DNA of 64,000 nt from Methylobacterium gregans. Its GTDB lineage: Bacteria; Pseudomonadota; Alphaproteobacteria; Rhizobiales; Beijerinckiaceae. How positions within the stretch are numbered: position 1 is the first letter of the stretch; each line of letters starts with the position of its first letter. Positions 9,038 through 18,444 of the stretch are shown one piece after another. The stretch is taken from NCBI RefSeq assembly GCF_022179245.1, contig NZ_BPQM01000047.1, forward strand, positions 1 to 64,000, given 5' to 3'. The position numbers and the translations under genes are program-made. The notes below the pieces were generated by a model that searched no databases, was not told the origin of the DNA, and saw only the letters and a program-made list of their open reading frames with translations.

Positions 9038-11842
9038 TCAAGCCTGCCGCGGGGGCAGACGCCGGAGGATGCGAGAGAGTTGCCCGGCCGAGTAGGGCTT
9101 GTGCAGGAGTTCGAAACCGTGGTCTCCCTCCTGCGCCAGCACGTGGCTGTAGCCGGATGTCAGGACCACCGGTAGGCTCGGGAAGCGGCGCCGGATCTCG
9201 CGCGCGAGCTCGACCCCGTTCATGCCCGGCATCACCACGTCCGAGAACACCGCGTCGAACCCCGCGCAGTCCGGGCCGAGCAGCGCCAGCGCCTCCCCCG
9301 CGTTCGCGGCCCACGTCGTCTCGTAACCGAGGTCCTCCAGGATCTGGGTTGCGAAACGCCCCACCTCCACGTTGTCCTCGACGACAAGCACGCGCTGGCC
9401 CGCGCCGCCGTCCGCGGCGTCCCGCTCCACGGTCCGCGTCTCCTCGCCCCCGGCGGGCTCGACCTGCGGCAGGTAGAGGGTGAAGGTCGAGCCGCGCCCG
9501 GGCGCGCTTATGACGTCGACGTCGCCGCCCGACTGCTTGGCGAAGCCGAACACCTGGCTGAGGCCAAGGCCGGTTCCCTTGCCGATCTCCTTCGTGGTGA
9601 AGAACGGCTCGAAGATGCGCCCGACCACGTCGGCCGGGATGCCGGAGCCGGTGTCGGCGAGGGATACGGCAGCGAAGGGGCCCGGTGCCGCTGCGTGCCC
9701 GCGGATGGCGGGCTTGGCCAAGCCGCAGGCCAGACGCAGGGTCAGCGTGCCCTCGCCGTCCATCGCGTCGCGGGCGTTCACCGCCATGTTGACGAGCGCG
9801 GTCTCGAACTGGCTGCGGTCGGCCCGCACGAAGCAGGGCGCATCCGGCAGTTCGGTGACGACCCGGATGCGCGCGCCCGTGACCGTGTCGAGCATCTCCG
9901 CCACGCCGTTTAGGGCGGCGACGAGGTCGAACGCCTCCGCCTTCAGCGCCTGCCGCCGCGCGAAGGCAAGGAGTTGCCCCGTCAGCTTGGCGGCCCGGTC
10001 CACCGTCTCCGAGACTGCATCGAGGTAGCGGGCCTTGCGCGCCTCGGCCAGGTCCGGCCGGCGCAAGAAGTCGACGGAGGAGCGGATGATGGTCAGCAGG
10101 TTGTTGAAGTCGTGCGCCACGCCCCCGGTCAATTGCCCGATGGCCTCCAGCTTCTGCGACTGGCGCAGCGCCTCCTCCGCCTCGTGCAGGGCGACCGCGC
10201 GCTCCTTCTCGGCGGTGACGTCGCGTCCGTAGGCGTAGACGATGTCGCCCTCGGTCGCCGTGTGCCAGGAGATCCAGCGCGGCGTGCCGTCCCTGTGGCG
10301 GTATCGGTTCTCGAAGGCGGTCAGGTCCTCGTCTAAAGCCGCGTAGGACAGCGCCGTGCGCGTGACGACGCGGTCCTCGGGCCAGATGAACTCCAGGAAG
10401 CTCCGACCCACCACTTCCGCAGGGTCGTGGCCGAGGATAGCCTTCCAGGCCGGGTTCACGGCCCGGAAGACTCCGTCGACGCCGACCACGACAAGCAGGT
10501 CGCGCGAGTTGCGCCAGACCCAGTCGTGCTCGGCCGTGCGCTCGGCGATGCGCCGCTCCAACGCCTCGTTGAAGCGGACGAGGTCGGCCATGACGCATTT
10601 GCGGTCGTCGATGTCGGTGCAGGTCCCGACCCACCGCGTGAGGGCGCCGTCTCGGCTGCGCACCGGCTTGCCGCGCGTCAGGAACCAGCGGTAGGCGCCG
10701 TCCGCGCGGCGGATGCGAAACTCGGCCTCGTAGTCCTCGCCCGTTGCGAGCGACAACCGCCATGCCTTGTCGACCCCGCTCCGGTCGTCCGGATGGACGA
10801 TGCCGGTCCAGGCGGAGCCGTCGAGCGTCCCGGCGGCCGCGCCGCTGTAGGCGTAGACCTGCTCGTTGAACCAGTAGAGTTGGCCATTGGGGCGTGCCGC
10901 CCAGACGTGGCTCGGCATGGCCTGGGCGAAGACGCGGAACTGCTCCTCGCTCGCGCGGAGCGCCTCCTCCCGGACGTGCTCGGCGGTGACGTCCTGCGCG
11001 ACGCCACCGATGCGCCGGAGGCGGCCCTCGCCGTCGCGGATCGGGAAGCCGGTGTCCCGGATGTGCCGGACGCCCCCGTCCGGGCGCACGATGCGGTACT
11101 CGACCGTGAGCGTCTCGCCTGCGAGGAGGCGCGGCATGGCGGCGTAGGCGCGCTCGCGGTCCTCCGGGTGCACCAGCGCGGCCCACCGCCCGAGGTCGTC
11201 CAAGACGAGTTCGCGCCGGTCGCCCCAGACGCGCTCGTAGGCCGGGCTCAGGTACTCCAGGCGGTTGCCCGCAGGGTCGGCGATCCAGAGAACGTCGGCG
11301 GAGTTCTCGGCGAAGCTCCTGAAGCGCTCCTCGCTGGCGGCCAGCCCCGCCGCGGCGCGGAACCGGGCGGTCGTCTCCTGCGCCACGTTGAAGACGCCGG
11401 CGACGGTGCCGTCCGGGGCGAGTACCGGGTTGAGGCTGTAGGTGAAGAAGACCTCCTCGGGCGTGCCGGCCCGGTCGAGAAGCAGGCGCTGGTCCTGCAC
11501 CTCGACGGCGCCCTCGCCGGAGAGCACCCGGGCGAACATGGGCCCGAGCTCGTCCCAAGCCTCGGGGAACACCTCGCGTGCCGGGCGCCCCATGGCACCC
11601 GGATGCTTGCCGCCGACCAGCGCCCCCCAGGCATCGTTGTAGAGGATGGCGAGATCCGTTCCCCAGTACACCGCTATCGGAGTGGCGGCCTGGAGCACGA
11701 TCCCCGTCGCGAGGATGAGCGTGTCCGGCCAAGATTCCGGAGGCCCCAGCGCAGTCGCCGACCAGTCGAACGCCCGCATGCGGCCGCCCATTTCGCCGCC
11801 GCCAGGGAATACGTTCGAGGATGTCGTGATCGCGCCTACCAT
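9038..11842 (-). CDS. PAS hybrid sensor histidine kinase with C-terminal receiver (paralogue of 671-3136)
   Basis: 934 residues: an N-terminal PAS-like sensor (45-160), three further PAS domains (170-290, 295-415, 438-548), phosphoacceptor domain with GGVAHDFNN (His577), ATPase domain with NARDAMDGEG and GKGTGLGLS, and receiver (815-930) with phosphoacceptor Asp868 in FSDVVMPG. From the phosphoacceptor helix to the receiver it is very close to the protein at 671-3136, and the opening segments also align. The extra PAS domain is the main difference, so the pair probably arose by duplication followed by change in sensing. The start at 11842 (MVGAI) is shared by both. Confidence 0.9.
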   Translation of the reverse strand: MVGAITTSSNVFPGGGEMGGRMRAFDWSATALGPPESWPDTLILATGIVLQAATPIAVYWGTDLAILYNDAWGALVGGKHPGAMGRPAREVFPEAWDELGPMFARVLSGEGAVEVQDQRLLLDRAGTPEEVFFTYSLNPVLAPDGTVAGVFNVAQETTARFRAAAGLAASEERFRSFAENSADVLWIADPAGNRLEYLSPAYERVWGDRRELVLDDLGRWAALVHPEDRERAYAAMPRLLAGETLTVEYRIVRPDGGVRHIRDTGFPIRDGEGRLRRIGGVAQDVTAEHVREEALRASEEQFRVFAQAMPSHVWAARPNGQLYWFNEQVYAYSGAAAGTLDGSAWTGIVHPDDRSGVDKAWRLSLATGEDYEAEFRIRRADGAYRWFLTRGKPVRSRDGALTRWVGTCTDIDDRKCVMADLVRFNEALERRIAERTAEHDWVWRNSRDLLVVVGVDGVFRAVNPAWKAILGHDPAEVVGRSFLEFIWPEDRVVTRTALSYAALDEDLTAFENRYRHRDGTPRWISWHTATEGDIVYAYGRDVTAEKERAVALHEAEEALRQSQKLEAIGQLTGGVAHDFNNLLTIIRSSVDFLRRPDLAEARKARYLDAVSETVDRAAKLTGQLLAFARRQALKAEAFDLVAALNGVAEMLDTVTGARIRVVTELPDAPCFVRADRSQFETALVNMAVNARDAMDGEGTLTLRLACGLAKPAIRGHAAAPGPFAAVSLADTGSGIPADVVGRIFEPFFTTKEIGKGTGLGLSQVFGFAKQSGGDVDVISAPGRGSTFTLYLPQVEPAGGEETRTVERDAADGGAGQRVLVVEDNVEVGRFATQILEDLGYETTWAANAGEALALLGPDCAGFDAVFSDVVMPGMNGVELAREIRRRFPSLPVVLTSGYSHVLAQEGDHGFELLHKPYSAGQLSRILRRLPPRQA

Positions 11843-12415
11843 CCCGCAACTGGGTCCGATTTATCAGGACCTTCCTTGTGGCTGAAACGCCACAATCGAT
11901 TCAAGCCCGCTCTCGGCTTGTCGGACAGAGGGGCGGCGCCGCGGCGAACTAGCGCGACGCGTCCGGAGTGCACCTTCAAGCGGCGCGGACACGGCGGCGG
12001 CATTTGGAACCCCGTGGTCGGAATCCGACGCTCGGTCCTCACCATTGAACGTCCGAGAAGGCGGGGAAGCAGCGGTTCAGCCGACGGGTATTGAACATTA
12101 GGAGCGCGCCGTCTGCCCATCGCTACCCTCGCGCGGTTGCGGGTTCGCAGTGGATGCGTGAGCAGGCCCGGACGCGACGGCGCGGCTTCCATGGGTTCGA
12201 GCTCACGGATCGGCGCTGGTCCGGCGGCGGGTTTAGCGACTTGGAGGAAGCCACTTGTCGGTTCCGCTCGGCTCGGGTCGAGGCAGTGTCAGCATGTGGA
12301 GGAGGCGGCCAAGGTGTACCCCGGCCAAGGCCTTGCCGGCAGTAACAAAAGAGTGCCGCGTAACGAAGCCTTAGCGCGCACCTGCTGATGCTGACATCCA
12401 TCAGAAACGGATGTC
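11843..12415. other. divergent intergenic region
   Basis: About 570 bases between the divergent kinase and GGDEF-EAL genes. Short open frames on both strands are Arg/Pro/Ser-rich shadows. No repeat, RNA gene or clear promoter box was recognised. Confidence 0.4.
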
Positions 12416-15400
12416 ATGTTCAGCCCGACCATGCCCAGTGTCATCGAAGAGGAGCGCATCGCTTCGATTAAGGAGCTTGGCGCCGACGCGATGGGGCCGT
12501 CCCCCTCTCTCGACCGCATCTGCGACCTGGCTCGGCACATCTTCGCCGTTCCCATCGCGTACGTGTCCGTCCTCGACGGCGAGACGCAGTGGCTGAAAGC
12601 GCAATGCGGCGTGTCGCTGGGTGACATGCCGCGGGGGCAGGCGCTCTGCGACCATACCATTGGCGCCGACGACGTGTTGGTCGTTCCCGACACCTTGGAG
12701 GATGAGCGCTTCGCGACGAATGCCCTCGTTACCGCTGGGCCTGGCATCCGGTTCTACGCGGGCGCGCCTCTGCTGCTGGAGCCGGGCATACGGCTGGGTG
12801 CGCTCTGCGTCGCCGACACCGCGCCGCGCGTGTTCCGTTCGGACCAAGCCGTGATCCTCGCCAAGCTCGCCGAGGTGGCGATGGCGGAGTTGATCCGCCA
12901 TCGCGCCGACGTCAAGGCGGTGGCGGACCGCGACGAACTGGCTCGGGTTGCGCAACAGAAGGCCGAGCGGGACGAGGAAGTGCTGAAGCAGCGTACTCTC
13001 CTCTCGCAGGCCGAGAGCGTCAGCGCCTCGGGAAGCTGGGAGGTCGACCTCACGACGGGAGAGCTGACCTGGTCGGACGGGCTCTACCGCCTCCTCGGCG
13101 TCGAACCCGATGCCGGGCACGATGCGGCGAGCTTGTTCCGACGGAGCGTCCATCCCGAAGATCTCCATCTCCTGGATGAAGCGATCCGAGCGGTCGAGGG
13201 GGCCCGATCCTTCGCCATCGAGATCCGCATCGTCGACGCCGCAGGTAGGACGCGCCACCTGTCGAGCCGCGGTGGCCCCATGGAAGCCATCGCCGGGAGG
13301 CCGCCGCGCATGGTCGGCATCCTGTGCGACGTCTCCGAGGCCAAGGCCGTGGAGGCAAGGCTCCGCGAGAGCGAGGATCACCATCGCCATGCCGTGGAAT
13401 TGAGTCCACAGATTCCCTGGACGGCGGACGCGCACGGAGGCATCACCGAGGCGGGTCCACGCTGGCTTGAACTCACCGGGATGACCGCGGCCCAGACCCT
13501 GGGCCACGGCTGGACCTCGGCCGTTCATCCCGACGACCTTCCGCCGACGACCGCGAAGTGGGCCTACGCCCTGGACCAGCGCTGTCCACTCGACACCGAG
13601 TACCGGGTCATGCTGCGCTCGGGTACGTACCGCTGGTTCCGCGCCTATGCGGCTCCGCGCCTCGCGTCCGATGGGTCGGTGCTGCGCTGGTACGGCACGC
13701 TCGAAGACATCCACGACCGCAAGCTCGCGGAAGCGGGGCTCCGCCAGAGCGTGGCCTTCGCGCGTAGCATCCTCGATGGCAGCCCCGACTTCGTCACGGT
13801 TCTCGACCTCGATGGGCGCGTGCGCTCGCTTGGTCGAAAGGCAATGGAGCGACTAAGCCAGGACGTGGCGAACCGGATCGTCGGACGTTCATGGGCAGAC
13901 ACCTGGCCAAAGGCGCACCGTGCTGCCGTCAAGCAAGCCGTGGCTCACGCCCGCGCTGGTACCGGACACCGCTTCTCCTGCATCTGCCCGGACAGGGTGG
14001 GCGCGGATACGTCGTGGGATATCACGGTCGACCCCGTCAGGGACGCCGACGGCACCATCACGCACATCCTCGTCATCTCCCGCGACGTGTCGGAGCAGGA
14101 GCGGATGCGGCGGGAGGTCAATGCCGCGCGCGCCCAGGTGGCCGAGGTGCTGGAGAGCACCACGGATTGCGTCATCGTCGTCGACCGTGACTCCCGCGTC
14201 ACCTACATGAATCCGCACGCCAGGACCTTTGTCGGCAGAACCAGCGCACTCAAGGTCGGGGAGGTCTTCTGGGATGCCTACCCCGAGTACCTCACGACTG
14301 ACCTGAAGCGGCGTTTCGAGCCCGTTCATGCCCGTGGCGAGGCGGTCAAGTTCGAGATGTTCGCCCAGAGAGCTGACATCTGGCTTGAGATCCATGCCTT
14401 CCCGAACGGGAGCGATGGCATGTCCATATTCTTTCGAGACGTGACGGAAGCGCGCCGCGCCCGCGAGGAGATCGTCCACCTTGCCCACCACGATCCGCTG
14501 ACGGGCCTCTTGAACCGAACGAGCTTCAACAAGGTACTGGAGGAAGCGCTTGAACGCGGCGGCGAGGAAGTCGCCGTTCTCCTGCTCGATCTCGACCTGT
14601 TCAAGGAGGTGAACGACACCATGGGCCATCCGGTCGGCGACGCCTTGCTCCGCGCGGTCGCGCGCCGGCTTCGCGAGACGGTAGGGGATGGAAGCCGAAT
14701 GGCCCGCCTCGGCGGCGACGAGTTCGCCGTGGTCCACATCGGGGATGTGGGCTCTGCGTCGGCGTTCGCCGGGAGGATGACCGCTTGCCTGCGGCCGCCG
14801 TTCGAGATCGACGGCAACGTCATCCATCTCGGAGCAAGCGTAGGCCTGGCCCGGGTCGCGGACGGTCGCAGGTCCACGGACGAACTCTTTAAGGCCGCCG
14901 ACATCGCACTCTACCGCGCAAAGGCGGACGGAGGCGGCACCGTACGGCTGTTCGAGGACGGTATGCTGGAGCGTATCCGCGTCCGCCAGTTCATGAAGCA
15001 GGAACTCGGCGGTGCGTTGGAACGCGAGGAGCTGCACCTCGCCTACCAGCCGCTGCTGGACCTCCGTTCCGGCACGGTCCGAGCCGTCGAGGCCTTGCTC
15101 CGCTGGGACCACCCGACGAAAGGCTCCGTCTCCCCGGCGGAGTTCATCCCGCTCGCCGAGGAGACGGGCCTCATCGTGCCCATCGGCGACTGGGTGCTGC
15201 AGACGGCGTGTCGACAAGCTACCGAATGGCCGGAAGACGTCTCCGTTGCGGTCAACGTCTCGGCGGTCCAGTTCCGCTGCAACAGCCTGCCCCTGAAGGT
15301 GGCGGCGGCACTCGCGCGCTCCGGTCTGGCCCCAGCCCGTCTTGAGTTGGAGATTACGGAGTCTGTCCTTCTCCATGAGAGCGAGCACAACATGCGCATC

Positions 15401-15808
15401 CTGCACGCCCTGAAGGGGCTCGGCGTGCGCATCGCACTCGACGACTTCGGAACCGGGTTCTCGTCGCTCTCGTACCTACGCCTCTTCCCCTTCGACAAGC
15501 TTAAGCTCGACCGCTGCTTTGTCAGCGACATTGGACGTTCGTCCCAATCCGAAGCGATCATCCGAGCGGCGGGAGAGATGGGCAGGGCGCTCTCGATGGT
15601 CACGACGGCAGAGGGTGTCGAGACAGCAGACCAGCTTGCTTGGCTGAAGGCTAACGGCTGGTCACAGGCGCAGGGTTACTTTGTTGGGCGACCGTCCCGA
15701 CTTCCATTTGATTTGGCTTACCGGAAAGGAGGCCAAACCGAGCTCCCGAGCGGGAGCGACGCCCGAGGGAAGGAGCAGAAGACGGCGCCGATCCTAGGGC
15801 AGGCTTGA
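12416..15808 (+). CDS. GAF/multi-PAS diguanylate cyclase-phosphodiesterase (GGDEF-EAL)
   Basis: 1130 residues, cytoplasmic. GAF domain (about 28-165), PAS with HPED (200-312), PAS with HPDD (320-440), two further PAS domains (445-560 and 572-680), GGDEF domain (685-848) with intact LGGDEF at 765-770, and EAL domain (860-1105) with EALLR at 892-896 and DDFGTG at 1009-1014. Both active sites look complete, so it may make and degrade cyclic di-GMP, or one activity may be regulatory. The gene overlaps the convergent YqcI-like gene by 15 bases at its 3' end. ATG at 12416 is the simplest start. Confidence 0.92.
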   Translation: MFSPTMPSVIEEERIASIKELGADAMGPSPSLDRICDLARHIFAVPIAYVSVLDGETQWLKAQCGVSLGDMPRGQALCDHTIGADDVLVVPDTLEDERFATNALVTAGPGIRFYAGAPLLLEPGIRLGALCVADTAPRVFRSDQAVILAKLAEVAMAELIRHRADVKAVADRDELARVAQQKAERDEEVLKQRTLLSQAESVSASGSWEVDLTTGELTWSDGLYRLLGVEPDAGHDAASLFRRSVHPEDLHLLDEAIRAVEGARSFAIEIRIVDAAGRTRHLSSRGGPMEAIAGRPPRMVGILCDVSEAKAVEARLRESEDHHRHAVELSPQIPWTADAHGGITEAGPRWLELTGMTAAQTLGHGWTSAVHPDDLPPTTAKWAYALDQRCPLDTEYRVMLRSGTYRWFRAYAAPRLASDGSVLRWYGTLEDIHDRKLAEAGLRQSVAFARSILDGSPDFVTVLDLDGRVRSLGRKAMERLSQDVANRIVGRSWADTWPKAHRAAVKQAVAHARAGTGHRFSCICPDRVGADTSWDITVDPVRDADGTITHILVISRDVSEQERMRREVNAARAQVAEVLESTTDCVIVVDRDSRVTYMNPHARTFVGRTSALKVGEVFWDAYPEYLTTDLKRRFEPVHARGEAVKFEMFAQRADIWLEIHAFPNGSDGMSIFFRDVTEARRAREEIVHLAHHDPLTGLLNRTSFNKVLEEALERGGEEVAVLLLDLDLFKEVNDTMGHPVGDALLRAVARRLRETVGDGSRMARLGGDEFAVVHIGDVGSASAFAGRMTACLRPPFEIDGNVIHLGASVGLARVADGRRSTDELFKAADIALYRAKADGGGTVRLFEDGMLERIRVRQFMKQELGGALEREELHLAYQPLLDLRSGTVRAVEALLRWDHPTKGSVSPAEFIPLAEETGLIVPIGDWVLQTACRQATEWPEDVSVAVNVSAVQFRCNSLPLKVAAALARSGLAPARLELEITESVLLHESEHNMRILHALKGLGVRIALDDFGTGFSSLSYLRLFPFDKLKLDRCFVSDIGRSSQSEAIIRAAGEMGRALSMVTTAEGVETADQLAWLKANGWSQAQGYFVGRPSRLPFDLAYRKGGQTELPSGSDARGKEQKTAPILGQA

Positions 15809-16501
15809 GCCTTTGCCAGCGCCTTCGCCGCGCGGCCGGAACGGGCAACGCCACTCCTCGCCCACGACACGGCCGCTGTACTGACGCGCCTCTGACGCCT
15901 CGCCGTGGCGCGCCAGCATCGGGTTCGCCGAGCCGGCCAGCGCCTCGTCCCGCTGCAGGATGGAGGCGCGCAGCTTCTCGTAGCGCCCTGCCTCGCGCAG
16001 CTGCTCGAACTGAGCGTGCAGGTTGAACACCAGCGCGGGCGAGGAGAACCGCCGCGCCGGCCGGCTTGCGTTCGGGTGCAGGCCGACCACGAAAAACGCC
16101 TCGCCGGCGAAGCTCAGCGAGAAGTGCGGACTGTCCGGCTCCTGGGCGACGCGTCCGTCCCAGGGATGCCCGAGCCAGGCATCCTTGTCGGCGAGCGACT
16201 GCACCCGGTCCCAGAGGTGCCGCTCGAAACCCTCCTCATCGAGGTTGCCGGGACCCTCGAACACCACCGCGAAGCTCTGGAACAGGTCCGGCCGCCTCCG
16301 ATAGCGCGCCGCGAAGGCCATCAGCGCCGGGTAGATGCGCATGTCGTCCCAGGCCGAGGTGATGTCGCGGGCGACCAAGACGCGCATCTGCCCCTTGGTC
16401 AGGGCCGACTTGGCGCCGACGCACGGGAAGCCGGCGTCGCGGATGAAGGCACGGAAGGCTTCCGCCTGCGGATGGTTGGTATCGTCTCTAGGCAGCTGCA
16501 T
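15794..16501 (-). CDS. YqcI/YcgG-family protein (GntA-like)
   Basis: About 235 residues. The body matches the YqcI/YcgG family: AFRAFIRDAGFPCVGAKSAL near the start, then WDDMRIYPAL, the FEGP region, a long central region ending SPHFSLSFAGEAFFVVGLHP, and RPARRF. One member, GntA, is a haem-dependent N-hydroxylase of guanitoxin synthesis, and the family is now often named after it; nothing else from that pathway is nearby, so the substrate here is open. The start at 16501 (MQLPRDD) begins at the family core; an in-frame ATG at 16621 would add 40 low-complexity residues. Neither has a strong ribosome-binding site. Confidence 0.75.
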   Translation of the reverse strand: MQLPRDDTNHPQAEAFRAFIRDAGFPCVGAKSALTKGQMRVLVARDITSAWDDMRIYPALMAFAARYRRRPDLFQSFAVVFEGPGNLDEEGFERHLWDRVQSLADKDAWLGHPWDGRVAQEPDSPHFSLSFAGEAFFVVGLHPNASRPARRFSSPALVFNLHAQFEQLREAGRYEKLRASILQRDEALAGSANPMLARHGEASEARQYSGRVVGEEWRCPFRPRGEGAGKGSSLP

Positions 16502-16656
16502 CGGAACTCGGTACGCACGTCGCACGAATGACCAAGAAACCGCGCGAGGTGGCGCGGCCTCGGGCAACGACGCCGCCTTCGCCGCGTTCCGCGTCGCGGC
16601 CGACCGGCGCGGTTTACCCACAGCCTACGGGCCGCCGCGACGGGCGCGGCCTGCAC

Positions 16657-16794
16657 TCACTTGCTCTTGCCGCCCTTCTTGCCCAGTTCGGCCTGGGCCG
16701 ACGACGAGGTGCGCGGGTTCGACTTGCCCTCGTCGCTCGCCTTGGCGTTCGCCTTCTTGGCCGTCGCGCTGCCGTGGCCCTTCTTCTCGGTCAT
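16657..16794 (-). CDS. small lysine-rich hypothetical protein (45 aa)
   Basis: A 45-residue hydrophilic peptide, MTEKKGHGSATAKKANA at the start and ELGKKGGKSK at the end, rich in Lys, Gly, Ala and Ser and probably disordered. A strong AGGAGG ribosome-binding site lies seven bases before the ATG, which supports translation. Function unknown; such small basic proteins occur near stress genes in this group. A longer in-frame reading to 17178 exists but its extra part is a shadow of the divergent HWE kinase. Confidence 0.65.
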   Translation of the reverse strand: MTEKKGHGSATAKKANAKASDEGKSNPRTSSSAQAELGKKGGKSK

Positions 16795-17011
16795 GCTCGC
16801 CTCCTGTGGTTCGAACGGCAAGCCAGCGAAGGCCTCTGCGTTCCGACCCGCCCGCGCGACCGCACGCGGATTCGCTCCCGAACGGGGCCTGCCTGGGACG
16901 ATGCGGCGCAGCCCTGGCCGCCGTCCACGGCAACCCGGCACACCGTCGTAGGTTAAGCAGCGTACGCCCGGCCGCAGTTGGGCATACGGGCCGGGCGGAC
17001 GTCGGCCGTGG

Positions 17012-18034
17012 GTGGAGGGTGTGTTGCCGGGCTTGGACGAGACGAGGGTCGGGCGGGTTGACCTCAGGCTGCTGCGCGCCGCGGTCGAGGCGTCCGGCGA
17101 GGCCATCCTGATCACCTCCGCCGAGCTCGACGAGCCGGGCCCGCGCATCGAGTACGCAAACCCTGCCTTCACCCGCATGACCGGCTACGAGTTCGACGAG
17201 GTCGTCGGGCGCTCGCCGCGCATCCTGCAGGGGCCGGAAACGGACCGCGCGACCCTCGACCGGGTGCGCGCGGCCCTGGAGGCCGGCAAGGCCGTGCGCG
17301 ACGAGGCGCTCAACTACCGCAAGGACGGCTCGACCTACCGCATCGAGTGGGTGATCACTCCGGTGTGCGACGGGGAGGGACGCATCGCGCACTGGGTCTC
17401 GACCCAGCGCGACGTCACAGAGCGGCGCGCCTACGAGGACCGGCAGGCGCTGATGGTGCGCGAGCTGCACCACCGGGTGAAGAACACGCTCGCCACCGTC
17501 CAGGCCGTGCTGAACGCGACCGTGCGGTCCTCGCTCACCATCCCGGAGTTCACCCGCGCCTTATCGGGCCGCATCGCCTCGCTAGCGCGCACGCATGCGC
17601 TGATCACCGAGGACGTCGCCCAAGCCGCCTCGTTCGACGGGCTGCTGCGGGCCGAGCTGAGCCCCTACGACGAGCGCGGGCGCCTGAGCTTGGAAGGGCC
17701 TCGGGTCACGCTGCCATCGGAGACCGCGGTGCCGGTAGGCATGGCCCTACACGAGCTGACCACGAACGCGCTGCGGCACGGGTCGCTCGCCGACCCGAAC
17801 GGGCGGCTGCAGGTGACCTGGTGGGTCGAGGAGGGCCCGGCCGGCCGCGCTCTGCGGTGGGACTGGGCGGAGCACGACGGGCCGCCCGCCCCGTACCCCA
17901 CGCGCGAAGGCTTCGGCCACCGCCTCCTGAACAAGGTCTTGGCCACGCAGACGGGCGCCGAGGTGGACGTGGACTTCGCCTCGGACGGCCTGCGGGTGTC
18001 CGTCCGCATGCCCCTCCCGCCGCCACGCCCCTGA
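17012..18034 (+). CDS. LOV-like PAS sensor HWE-family histidine kinase
   Basis: 340 residues. The PAS domain (about 18-138) has a LOV-type layout: NPAFTRMTGY, GRSPRILQG at 66-74, NYRKDG at 101-106 and WVSTQRDVT at 128-136. The light-reactive cysteine of the usual GRNCRFLQG motif is replaced by Pro69, so a normal flavin-cysteine photoadduct cannot form. The kinase half has HHRVKN (His154), the ALHELTTNALRHG N-box and the late GFGHRLL motif of HWE kinases, which often feed the general stress response or orphan regulators. The GTG at 17012 is tentative; starts at 17021 or 17024 are closer to the GGAGG sequence. Confidence 0.88.
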   Translation: MEGVLPGLDETRVGRVDLRLLRAAVEASGEAILITSAELDEPGPRIEYANPAFTRMTGYEFDEVVGRSPRILQGPETDRATLDRVRAALEAGKAVRDEALNYRKDGSTYRIEWVITPVCDGEGRIAHWVSTQRDVTERRAYEDRQALMVRELHHRVKNTLATVQAVLNATVRSSLTIPEFTRALSGRIASLARTHALITEDVAQAASFDGLLRAELSPYDERGRLSLEGPRVTLPSETAVPVGMALHELTTNALRHGSLADPNGRLQVTWWVEEGPAGRALRWDWAEHDGPPAPYPTREGFGHRLLNKVLATQTGAEVDVDFASDGLRVSVRMPLPPPRP

Positions 18035-18061
18035 AGGGCGCTGAACACGCAAGCGCGAGGC

Positions 18062-18307
18062 TCAGCCCTTCCTACCGCCCTTCCCGTTCCGATCGATCTC
18101 CGTTCGGCAGGCCGGCGCGAGGTTCGCCATGTTCTTGCGGAAGCAGGCTTGGACCTCGTCGCCGTCCGGCGGAAGGTCGCCGCAATACGTGGCGTAATCG
18201 CCGCTGCAGCGGGCCTTCAGCGCCTCCCGGTCCATGGCAGGTGCGGCCTGCGCCACGACGAGGCCGGAGGTCGCGAACGCGAAGGCTACGAGGGTCCTGT
18301 AGGGCAT
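18062..18307 (-). CDS. small secreted cysteine-containing protein
   Basis: 81 residues. An N-terminal signal peptide (hydrophobic AFAFATSGLVVAQA, likely cleavage after AQA) is followed by a short mature domain with four cysteines: CSGDYATYCGD, then EVQACFRKN and APACRTEI. The spacing suggests two disulfides in the periplasm. Similar short proteins are common in rhizobia and methylobacteria; I know of no established function. It ends 27 bases from the convergent HWE kinase stop. Confidence 0.7.
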   Translation of the reverse strand: MPYRTLVAFAFATSGLVVAQAAPAMDREALKARCSGDYATYCGDLPPDGDEVQACFRKNMANLAPACRTEIDRNGKGGRKG

Positions 18308-18444
18308 AGGCTTGCGGTCCTGCTGGTGCGTGTCGTGCCCGGCTTCACGGCGGCCCCGGGGAGGACCCGGGCGCCCCCGACGTGTGGCCCAAGCGGCATA
18401 CTGGCTTGTCGGGGCGCCGGAGCGAGTACCAGCGCCCTACGTTG

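Noticed and set aside
8925..12094. Leftward 974-codon frame and rightward 555-codon frame over the kinase at 9038-11842
   Set aside because: Out of frame with, or antisense to, a protein with complete kinase and receiver motifs; Arg-rich.
12401..15406. Leftward open frames of 437 and 505 codons
   Set aside because: Antisense to the GAF-PAS-GGDEF-EAL gene, whose catalytic motifs are intact.
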